A DNA stretch of 64,000 bases from Prunella strophiata (taxonomy: Eukaryota; Chordata; Aves; Passeriformes; Prunellidae): positions 89,759,300 through 89,823,299 of the forward strand of contig JAZBQD010000030.1 of NCBI GenBank assembly GCA_036583965.1, given 5' to 3'. Below, piece after piece: positions 1-12,000 of the stretch (its first letter is position 1; each line of letters starts with the position of its first letter). Made by a program: the position numbers and the translations under genes. The notes below the pieces were generated by a model. The model made no database searches, had not been told where the DNA came from, and was given only the letters and a program-made list of their open reading frames with translations.

Positions 1-93
1 AGAGCAGTTTAACACTTCGCCGTCTTCTAGTCTGGACATACGACCCCAAAATAAGGTTAAAGACCCTTGCAGCACTTGTTGATCACTGTCAAG
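1..93 (+). CDS. TUBGCP3: TUBGCP3 exon, about residues 360-390 (left-truncated by window edge)
   Basis: Reads [20 protein letters not shown] and on to LVDHCQ, then a split glycine codon (G|GG). The donor GT is at 94-95. The first two bases belong to a codon cut by the window edge. Confidence 0.95.
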
Positions 94-3000
94 GTCTGTT
101 TAACATTAATTTAATATTTCTGGGGATGTTACATAACTTTGAGCAGTTGTGCATGCTAGAGATGGGTATCAATAATGTTAGTGCTTGTTTGGGCTTTTTT
201 TTTTTTTTAATTTTGAGTAGGTAGTTCAGATTCTCCCTCTTTTAGTTTAAAGAAAGCATGACAAATTATAGTGTTATGTTGCATACATTCAGACTTCTTA
301 CTTTTTTAAAACCTAGAATGTGCTCAAAAATTTCAATTTTAAGCATGCACTTTTTATGCTATTTCCAATTACTCAAGCATTTTTCAGAGAATGGTACACT
401 GAAAAAGCCCTACTAATATGTTATGAAATGGTTGACAGTTTCTTCACTATATATGAGTATTATGCAATTTCTCTACATGTGATGGCATAAAGGGGTCATT
501 AGAAGCTTGTCTCCAGACTCATGTGAAACAACAAAACTTTGCAAATCTGCAAATATTGTAATTTTGGTGGCAATCCACAAGAAGATGCTGGGGAAAGTCA
601 TGTTGAAATTTACCAGAACTTTGGCCAGTAGCTGATTAAGCTGACCAGTAATTGATGCTTCTCCCTGATGGTACTTCAGATTGATGAGATTGAAGCCCTT
701 TAGAAAGAGCATCTTAGCAAAAACAAAAAGCCTACAATACTTGCTTTACCTTAATTATTTGAATATGGTAGCAATTTTTTTTAAAAATGGGCTTTCCTTT
801 TAAGACATTCATGAAAATTTTGAGTTGCATGGCCTCTGCTGCAAGGAAGTGGTAAGCTGTGGGGCATAGCAGCAAAATCAAATATTCAATCTATTTTTAA
901 ACTTTTTTTTTGACAGCCTCTTACTTTTCAATTGCAAGCAGGGAGGAGATATTCCCTAATGGGGCTATGAGGGCAACTATAACCAAGAAACATGAAAACT
1001 GTGTTTGTGTGCATGTATGCACACAGAATATTTGAGAGTGCCAAGTACAGGAGAGAAGGAAAACATTCTAAGGCTCCTTTAATGCTTCTCTGGAAGTATA
1101 ACATCAACTTGTGTGTGTGATCTGATGCCTTGAATTTTGCATTCCTCTAAGCTGCCATAAAGTAGATAGAGAACTCTGCTTAATGCTTTAGTGAGATGAA
1201 TAATTCATGCCTTAAAACCTAGGAATTCCCTGTTAGCAATAAAAAAATCTACTTTTGCTACCTTTTAGAGTTGCTGTTTAGCAAGCTCACAGGGGTAGCT
1301 AAAATCAGTGGCTGCTAAATTTAAATGGGGTGCATACAGTTTTCCTTTAAATGTTTCTGTTCCTCTTCCTTTCTTCTTACAGGGAGAAAAGGTGGTGAAC
1401 TAGCCTCAGCAGTTCATGCCTATACTAAAACAGGAGATCCCTACATGAGATCTCTGGTTCAGCACATTCTTGGCCTGGTATCCCATCCTGTACTGAACTT
1501 CCTTTATCGCTGGATTTATGATGGAGAGCTGGAGGATACATACCATGAGGTAATGTATATCCTGCAGTAAATACTTTCATCTCTTTGCATTGTGGTGTGA
1601 TAATCTGTGGGAAGCTTAGAGGAGAATTTGAAAAGTAGGATGTGATGAAAATGTGTAACATGAGTAAGCAATACATACAATAACAACCTGAAATACCACT
1701 CTCTTCATGAATTCTTCATGAATTTGATATCTGCAGGTTGCAATGTGTTGTCTTCAACTAATCATGTGCTGGGTCTGGTCAGTAGAGTCAGAATGGTGTA
1801 CTGACAGTAGGTCCTTGTTTCTGAAGACAAAATAATTCCTCTATATCTTTTCTTGCTTACTGTAACAACAGTAATGTATGCAGAGTTCTTGGTAACTGTT
1901 CAGAATGCAAGCCTTGTATTTGGAATGAAGCTCAGAATATTTTTCTCTGATTGCATACTGTTATCATCGATAAATATTTCAGTCTGTCAGACTGGGTAGA
2001 AGAGGTTTATAGTTCCAGAACTGAAACTCTGCAAAGTTAGTTGTTGTGACTTCTGTAGCATCAAGTTCCAGTAATTGTCCTTTTTTTTCTTGGAAATGTT
2101 TTTTATGCTTTTCTGAATTCTCTCAACACTTTCCCATCTCCAGTCAGTACAGTTTTTTAAAGTGATTAGTTTTTTTTTTTTTTTTTGTTACAAGAAGCCA
2201 AAGAATAATTTTTTAAAATTAGTTGAGCTCTTCTGAGACAAATCTGAGTAATTTTACTTCAGGGTAAAATGTGCTGTCTGTTTTCTTGGAAGGTCCTTAT
2301 TTTGGTCAAAATTTAAGTGAGTGACAGTGACAGCTGATCTTTAAGGTCAGAATTGTGTAAAATGTATATGGATCTTTTTTTAGAAGTGTAAAATACTCTT
2401 TTTTTCCTAGCTACTGCCCAGATATGAGGTTTTGTCTTTTTGGGATTTTATGTAGTTTGTTAGCTCTAACCTCTGCATGCGCACTGGAAGAATGTTCTTA
2501 ATATTGAAAATTATTGTTGGATGTGTTGTACTGAAAGCTATAATTTTCATATGATAGACAGTTTTGAACAAAGACAATTGGCCATTCTTGTGGAAAATGG
2601 TATTTGGAGGCAGTGAAAAGAGTTTGTGTCCAGAAAATGGGTATATTGTTTGACAAGATGAGGACATAATCAATCCAAACTTCACTTCAACAAAACTAAT
2701 ATAGTTTTAGTTATTTACAAATGAGAGGGATTTTATTGTGTGGAGTTGAGAGACTAACATTTGATCACCATATCAGTTGCAAAATTTTTTGGGGTTTTTG
2801 CTTTTCTTGTGGGTTTTTTTTTTCCCCTCTGCATCTGTTAAAAAGGGAGGAATAATAGGACACACTACAGGTTAGAGTTTACATTAATCTTTTGCTTTAA
2901 ATATTTCTTTCAATCTTCAGTTTTTTGTAGCTTCAGATCCCACAGTTAAAACTGATCGGTTGTGGCATGACAAATACACTTTGAGGAAATCAATGATCCC

Positions 3001-6000
3001 ATCTTTTATTACAATGGAGCAATCAAAAAAGGTATGAATCTAAAAGTTCATCTCCTGATGATTTGTTTGCCCTGTGCTGCTGCTTAGATTTCTATTGAGA
3101 AAATAGAGGCCAATCTTAACAAAAAATAATCTTCTCAAGAATTTTAGAATTGTTTGCTGAGGAAGGCTATAGGACTGTTTCTCCTTTCCATTCTCTACCT
3201 GTTAAACTTGGAGGAGATCTCAAGTAGGGGGAAAAGAAGTTCTAAAATGTGTTTAAAACCTTTTCATATTAGCATTGCTATTCTTGATTGCTGTGGTTGG
3301 GATTGTGAAACTAAGAGCACAGAAAGATGACAAAATACCTTGTTGTCCTGGTGGTTGTGGATGTCTTTGTTTGATTTTATTTTTTTTTTCTTATAAGCAA
3401 ATCACTTTTTAAAAGATCTTGTTTTGTTCAGGTCCTTTTAATAGGAAAATCCATAAACTTCTTGCATCAAGTTTGTCATGACCAAACTCCATCCACAAAG
3501 ATGATTGCTGTTGCAAAATCTGCAGAGTCTTCAAAAGATGGTACAGTATTTATATTATTCAGTATCTCCCCTTTGAACTGACCTCTTGTACTATATGTGG
3601 TTTAGACTGTAAATTGCATGGTGGGGTGGGAAGGAGTACAAAAATCCCATCTGCCCTAAAATATAGGTAATTCACTGGATACTTGTTTTTACAAAAGATG
3701 TATGCTGATGCATGTGTATAATTTTCTTAATTTGATAGGTTTGCTGGATGATTGTTAATGTATTGAATTTGTGAATGAAACCATTCAAAAAACAGTCTGC
3801 CTTTAGCTGCCTCGGCTGGGGTGGGAGCAGGGATATTCTTGAGTGCTGCAATAAGAATTTAGTATGTTTGATTTCTCTTCAAATATATCTCATCATACAA
3901 TTCCATAATAGTGAGTTAATTTTGTGATTGAAAAATAAAAATACTCAGTTGTAAATAATAAAATAAGCAGTGAAAACAGAACAGAAGCCTTTCTGTAAAT
4001 GCGCTATATCAATATGTCAAAAATAAATGTGTGGAAGGTTAGTAAAATTCTTTTTGAAGATTACTTAAAAATGGGATTGCCAGTTGATGAACATGGAACC
4101 AAAACTTAACTTTTAAATTTCTTCAGATAATTTTGTTTTTAGAATAGATTTCACTTTTAACGAATGAGAACTTCTATACCATTTGTAGTTATTTTTTGGT
4201 GGCATATTTGTTGCAATGATGGCAATGTTGTTATGGTGAAAGGTAGCAAATAGTAAACATCTAAACCAAGGAGACTTTATGTTTAAGTACTAAGCAAAGA
4301 ATGTGTAGGATGCTGCTACATCTTGGAGAAAGAGCAGATTGCTGCCTTCTGGTGGAAGTGGTATTTTGCTACTGTAATTTCTTTTGATAACTTGTTTAAT
4401 ATACCAAAGATAGTCTAACTATTGAGATGTAGCTCACTGGGATAAGCTTTCTGATGCTAATGTAAATATTTTTCTGTCAAATTCTTGTTTTCAAAGAACA
4501 TACTTCTTAACACTTTATAACATAATACTACTTATGTATAACTTTAAAGCTTGTGTATGTGGGGTTGTTGAGTTTGGATTTGTTGGGGTTTTTTTCACCT
4601 CCAGATAACCTTGGATTAGTTTCAATATTAACTCTTCATAGTGTGGGACTTCTGGCATAAGTACCTCCATGAAAAATGTTCTAGTGATAAAATCCCATTC
4701 ACATCTGGAAGAATATGTCTTCTTATAATGTGATTTTTGTACCATGTTCAGTGCTTGCTTAGTCAAAGATAAGCCTAAAGTGCAGAAAGGGGTTAGGGTT
4801 AAGTGAATAAGGGCTGTAAATGCATTTGAACAATCAGCTTGCCAGCTACTCCTGGAAAAAAGGAAAAAAACATTCTTTGGCTACACTACTTTGACCACTT
4901 TATACAGCATTTATGGCCATGCTTTTGCAATATTTCTTTAAATTTGCACTTGTTTCTCTCTCTCTCTCCTTGACTGAATGGAAGATCTGCACAAATACAG
5001 GTTTCCTGTTATGTAGGGGATGAGAGCTTCAAAGCACCTACATTATCTTAAGTGCTGAGAATAACTGTTTGAGACAGAATTGTAGGTTTAGAAATACATT
5101 ATCTGCAGTGTGCTGAAGGCGTGCTGAGCTTATGGTTGGCAGCCTAAATACCTCATGGTATTGCATTGCTTTAATTCTGCATGAAACTGCATTTGTGTTT
5201 AGGGCATTTTACCCATTTAATCCTGAGAGAATGTTCTATGTCAGGGATGTTGGAAATGCTTCCTTTTGTGATTGTTTGTGCCATCTTACAATATCCTGAA
5301 AGTTCTTTTAGATAATTACTTACTTTTAAGATCATGGAAAGCTAGGATGCCAGCCTGAGATCTGGATGCTTTTTCTCATTTTAAATCTGAACATTCATGG
5401 GTTTGCTTTATTGTTTATTTCTTTCATTTGCTTTGGAACCTTAACTATCATGTTTCCCCAGTTTCCTTTTGATGCTGAAATAATCATGGTGTGGAAAACT
5501 CTTTGAACATGTATTAAAACAAGAAGTCTTGACATAGCTGTGTAGAAGTTGGTCATCTTGCCTGGCAGGGAATTGCAGCATTTGGGAGAGAGGAACAGTA
5601 AAAAAGGCCAATAAAGTGACCTCAGCTCTGTCATGTAGCTGTCTGGTGTTTGGGGACTTCTAGGAATGACACTATATTCAGTAGCAGCTCATGGACCTGC
5701 CTGTCAGTGCTTTTAGTCTGACTCTTTTTTATCCACTTCTGTCTTTTCACTGTTCTAAGATAATTTTGCACAATTTTCAAAACTTGTGCCTAGGTCTTGT
5801 GTTTGTTGATGTAACCAACCTTTTTAGCAGTTTTGCATGTCAGACAGGAATGCTGCCTTTTGCCTCTGCTGGGGGCTGTGTGTGTATGCAGAGGTGGTGC
5901 ATTACAGCTACAGTTGTCAACTTGACTTTCCAGTCTGAGGTGAAGGGCTGTGGCCAAGTCACTTCCTTCAAGGCAAGAGGATCAGTACTAAGGAGAGGGG

Positions 6001-9000
6001 AAAGGCTGCTTTTTCTGCTTGAGATAGTAAGAAGCTGAGACTGGTCTATGTATCTCAGAGCTGCTGCTTAGACACACACACCCCTGTGTGAGTGGAGACA
6101 GGACCAGCATGCCTGACTCAGTGGGCTGGCCATAGACAACAGGGAGTTGCCTGCTGCCTCCTGCCTTTGCTTGTGCCTTGAGCCAGAGCTAGGCCCAGCC
6201 TCTGTGTCCAGGGGCTGAAGAGATTAGCTAGTAACTCTTTCTGGATTGGCTTGTTCCCTCTCTCATTTTGCCTGTAAGGCACACAGCATCTTGAGGAAAG
6301 ACACTTGCACTTATTGCAGGCTTTATTAATTCTCACCTCCCTAAGGCTGATGTGTGTTACTTGACTAATTAGTATTTCTCTAGTCTAGGGATTTTAAACA
6401 CACCAATGTATTATAAAGGTGTCATCTCTTTGACATCTCTTGCACTTTTTGTGTCTTATGGAGAGTTTCATGGTTACTGAATGATAGTTTGGAAACTTCC
6501 AGGAATGTCAGTGAACCAGACTTTTAGGCTTCCCTTCTTAAAGAGTGGCTTCTTTATTAGAGCCACTGCTTATTTCTTCTATTCATAAGCATTTTATTAG
6601 TTGAGTAGTTAAAGTGGGAATATATCCTTTAATGCTGAAGAAGGTCTGAATTTTATGATAGTTGGCAGTCCAGTATTTGGAGTATTGCTCCATGTTGCCT
6701 GAAGAGGCCACAGTTCTTGCTATCTCACAACAGTTTTACTGGAGTCCCTTTCTTGGTGAGCTTGTAGTTGTAGAAAACAGTTAAATGAACTTCCTGCTAC
6801 TTTCTACTGCTTTCTGTCCTCAAATTGCCATGCATGAAAGATGGAGAGAAAATGTAAGGTTGCTGGCTGTCCCCCAGGTAACTCCAGCATATTCCCTTTT
6901 ATCTCATTCTCTTCTCTATGGAAACTCTCTTCTGTTGAGTGTTTTAACAGTCTGATTCTTTGATTTATTTTGCCCCACACCCTTAGAAGTACCTTCTGAT
7001 TTAGATCCCGCCCATCAAAGATTTTTCCTAATTCTGGGCTTTTAGATCTTGATAAATTATTTGATTGGTAAACTCCAGTATTTCAGCAAGCTTGAAAATC
7101 TCCCAACTTTTTATATACATAACATGAGCTTCTGCTGGCAAGTACAATCTGGGCACAGATTAAAAGTAATATTGTTGAAGTGTAGGCTGCTTTAGACTTG
7201 CATTTGCTTTGGCCATGGCAAGTGTATAACACAGTGGATCAGAAGAAAATGGCAATTTTTCTGTTTGTGTGTTTCAACTCCAAAGCTTGCTGGCCTCAGT
7301 TCTTGAAAACTACTAATTTAATTTTAATTTTTATTTTCTTTTAGCTGCTGATTTGTTCACAGATCTGGAAAACTGCATTTCAAGAGAAAATTGATGCAGC
7401 TTATTTTGAAACCAGCAAATACCTGCTGGATGTTCTCAATAAGAAGTACAATTTGCTGGAACACATGCAGGCCATGAGGCGCTACTTGTTACTTGGTCAA
7501 GGAGACTTTATCAGGCATTTAATGGACTTGCTCAAGTAAGACAATAGGAAGGGTAATTATGTTGAATTTCTGATGATTCTGTGCATGATCAGCACAGAAA
7601 CTGTTTTGATTTTCGAAGAGAACCCTCTAAGTACCTTATTGAGTTAAATAATTGAGTAATAACTTTTAAATTCTATTTTGGGTTTAATTTCTTTCACCCT
7701 GAGGCTTAAAATTTGTTCTTCCTTTTTGATAAGCAGTACATAAGTACCATTTGACAAAGTCTTGAAAAGTTGTACTAATACAGATATCTTTATGTTGGCC
7801 CTGTGACAGCCTCAAGGATGTTGGCACTTCTCTTGGTCCTGTCAGCAAGTTTAAGCAGAAACTTTCTGCTCTTGATGCTACTGGTTAGCTTGGCTGGAAT
7901 TATTAGACCTCTTATTTTGGAGGTGTTTGGTCTAAAACATTGTGCCAAACCCTTCAATGCAACATGAAAAATCTGTTTGATTCCTCACCAGCTTCTGTTT
8001 TGAGCACTCAGGTGCACCCACAAGTACTGAATCCAGTTCTTAAAGAGTATTTGCAAGTTCACTTTTACATGCTGGTGCTACTGATGAAACTTCTTCAGTC
8101 AGAAGCTATTGGCTTGCAAAGCTTTTATTTGATCTAGAAGACAGGCTTTGTAATAAAGCTTTCATTAACTTGTTTGTAAATCAAAATCAACAGTATATAA
8201 CCATGCTTTTTAATGTGAAGCAGAATGAAGTTGGTTTGTGGAGTCAGTATTACATTTGAGGCAGAAGGAGTGAGAAGCTTTCCAGTACTGATCCTGAGGG
8301 ACAGAGAGGTATTACAAGAGTTGCATGTTGCAACTCTTTGGAAAGTTGAAGTTACATAAAGGGGGTGGGTTTCTGTGTTCATGCCAGCACTTCTGAGCCT
8401 GTGAGATGGCTATCAGTAAGTTTCTCAAAACTGAAGTGAAATTATTGGTTTGATGTGCTAATGATGTAATGTGCCTCATTTAAGATCTGAATGCAACTCA
8501 AATTACAGACTAGCTAAACTAGCAATCCTGGTAACTTCAAATTACTGGCATTAAATGAGGATTAAGTTGCTCCTCATGCTAATATTCAGGAGTGTAGCTG
8601 CATATGAATAGACATATTCTGCTCATACTCTGTGCAAATATTTTGCTCACTGATTTTGTTCATGATTAAGTCTGAAAGAATAATAGTTTTGAATATCAGT
8701 TAGAAAAGGTTTTTGCTGTGTGTTGCAGTTACTACTGAATTGCTGCTGCAGAGTATTTCAGTAATGTGCTATGACTGTTTCATAACCACCAGGCCAGAGC
8801 TTGCACGACCAGCTACAACCTTATATCAACATAATCTAACTGGAATCCTGGAAACAGCAGTGAGGGCCACGAATGCCCAGTTCGATAATCCTGAGATTCT
8901 CAAGCGATTGGATGTTCGACTTCTGGAGGTCTGTTGCATCATGGTGACTCTGATCTGAAAGATACCTTTGTGTGTATACATGAAGACATCCTATATGAGA

Positions 9001-12000
9001 ATTTTCATATGTGAATATATTTCCCCCCTTCCTTTCCACTGAAGTGTACTTAGATTAATACAGAGGTCATTTAATAAGTTGTCTGCGCTTTCCCTGTCTA
9101 TTGTCTGTTTGAATTTCAAGATGTGGGTTTACAGCCATTGACAATACAAGGTTGAGTATCTGGGGCCTAACAGAAATTGATGCTGGTGGCACTGATTTGA
9201 GGTTCTCCAAATAGCTCTTAATGCTGTTGCTCTTAGAAGAATTGGGGCAGGAAGAGGCAGGTGGGGGTGTGTGCCTCCTTCTTGTCTGTAGTTAAAAAAC
9301 CAGAAGTAATGAAAGCACGTTTCATGGAAGAGGCCTGTGGTAAGAAACTTGAGTTAATCTGAAAGCTTCAGTCCCTGAGGTGAGACTTCAGTGATGAGCT
9401 GTAGCGTCCAAAATAAATCTGTTTCAGATGCCAAAGAAATTTGTCCTTAGTGTTATTTTCCTTTACTAGGTTCAGTGGAGAAACACTGACATTGCAAAAG
9501 TATTTGCGTGAGATCAGTCTCACCCTTGTATCAAACATTTTGATCAATTTTTGCCTAACCTGCTACTTTCAACAAGAAACTCCTGTATCTCTTGTTGATG
9601 TGGATGCTTGTTTGCTCATAGGCCCTTCAGAATGAAGGAGTAAGCAAGTAATGCTCATCTTCAGCTTTAGTATGCTCTGATTATACACTGACAGTACCAT
9701 ATCTTTTTAATACAGGTATCTCCTGGGGACACTGGATGGGATGTCTTCAGCTTGGACTATCATGTTGATGGGCCAATAGCAACGGTAATGTCATACACTG
9801 CTGGCTCTGAATGTGTTTTGGGTGCTGAATTAAATTGCTAAGGTTTTTATATTGAAATCAGATTTTTTTTTCTTTTTGTTTTTTTGTTTTTGGTTTTTTT
9901 TGCATCTAGGATGTACCCACTGTATTAACAGTTAAGCAAAAATCTCTATTCTTACCAGTTAATGTGAGTGCTGAAAAACTACATTTAAAGCAGTCATTAC
10001 TGAAAATAAGTAATTTGTTTGTTCCAGCACAGTTTTTAGCAAGTACTTAATAAATTGAGTGCTCCTATTCTTTGATAATTACTAGTCTGTAGATACTAAT
10101 TTGGGAAAATTTGAAAGGAACTGAAGAATGTATTTTTGGAGAACTTATTTATGCTGTCTAAATGGCATTTGATAGGTAGTTGCATTGTTTATCTGAATGT
10201 ATTTAGCCTCTATAAAGAACTTGTAAAGAACTTTTTTTTTTTTAAGCAGGACAAACTATGAGTCTGACCAGCAGAAAGAATAGGCTTCTATTCCTTCTAT
10301 TCCTAAATAGGCTTAGGCTTTGTTTTGTTCTGCCCTTCTTTCACTTCAGCAGTGCCCTGTTCAGCCCTCAAGGGAAGATCTTTCCAAAAGCTCTGGGATT
10401 TCCTGGAAACTTTTTTTTTTTTTTCCCCCAATATTTACCAGTAAACTGCATGGATCAGATAAGATGAACTGTGAAGAGGCCATTGGTACTTCAAGACATA
10501 TGGTATGTCTATTAATTTGTACTGATATTTTCTTTGTTTTGTAGGTATTTACACGTGAGTGCATGAGCCACTATCTAAGAGTATTTAATTTCCTTTGGAG
10601 AGCGAAGAGAATGGAGTATATTCTTACTGATATATGGAAAGGGCACATGTGCAATGCAAAGCTTCTGAAAAGTATGCCAGGTGAGAGGTGTCCAGATGGA
10701 TGACATGCTTGTAAAATGGATACAGATGACTGCATCTTATTTTAAACTGCATGTCAAGAGGGAAATGAGTGTCTGATGAATCATGTTCATATTAATTTTG
10801 CATTTTGGTGCTCCTCTAGACTGTCTGTTTAATGGTAGATGATGGTAAGGATGATCAAAGTAAAATAACATAGTTGTAAATAGAAGTTTCCTATCTGTTG
10901 TTTTACTTAATTCTTGATCCTTGTCTTGAAAAGTTGCACTAATGTAAGTATCTTTGTGCTGGACTGGTTGTGAGACTGTAGCTCTTCCATCCCTTTGTGT
11001 TAATCTTCCTTGATGCCTTCTTGTTTGTACCCCATGTCTCCCTCTTTCTTATGCTGTCTGTTAACTATTAAGTCTCATGCATGCACAGTTCTGAATTTAT
11101 ACTAGTTTTACCTTCACTTATTCCCTCTGCTTTTGTTTAGCTAAGAATAGAAGAGGCTAAGAAGAGAAAGATGTTTTACAAGAAATAGGAAAGCTCTGAA
11201 ATGTAGTGGCTCTGGTGTATGTTTCATGGACTGGGACTTTTTGATCCTATTTCTCAGCTAGAGAATATAGCCATATTTGTGAGCATCTGTACTGGCTCAC
11301 TCCTGAATTTTTTTTTAAGTCTATCTACATGTCTTTCAGTAAAAAATAACTATTGAGTGTTACACTTCTTTGTGGCATAGTAATACTTACAAATTTATTG
11401 TTTTATAATTAAGAACTTTTGGTGGGTGGGAGAGGATGCCTGACTTCAGAAGGTCACTGCTGCTACCATCTAAGATTAGTGGCTGTGTTATGAAGTATTC
11501 AGTATGGTGAAAAAAATTTACCAAGCTGAATTGTTGGCTGTGCTTGTCCTTGCAGTCTTTAACATGCTGTCTCTTTGGATTTTTTACAGAGCTTTCTGGA
11601 GTGCTGCACCAGTGTCATGTTCTGGCATCAGAAATGGTCCATTTCATTCATCAAATGCAGTATTACATTACATTTGAGGTATACTCTACCCACCCAATTA
11701 GTTACTTAGAAAATGAAGCACTTGCAGTATTCTGTATGTGTTGCATGTCTTAAATTTCAAAGAGCTTCTTGTCATTTAGCAAATCAAAACAGCCCAATCC
11801 TGTATCATTGCTCCAGGTGCTTGAATGTTCATGGGATGAGCTCTGGAACAAGGTCCAACAAGCACAGGACTTGGATCACATCATTGCAGCTCATGAAGTT
11901 TTTCTGGACACAATCATAGCTCGGTGCTTGCTGGACAGTGATTCCAGGGTAAGTCTTCTCCTTTGCATGTAATTGTAACTTTATGATCTTGGCATATATG

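Noticed and set aside
5691..6038. 115-codon open frame in the 3.8-kb intron
   Set aside because: No recognisable protein, and the composition is that of the surrounding intron.
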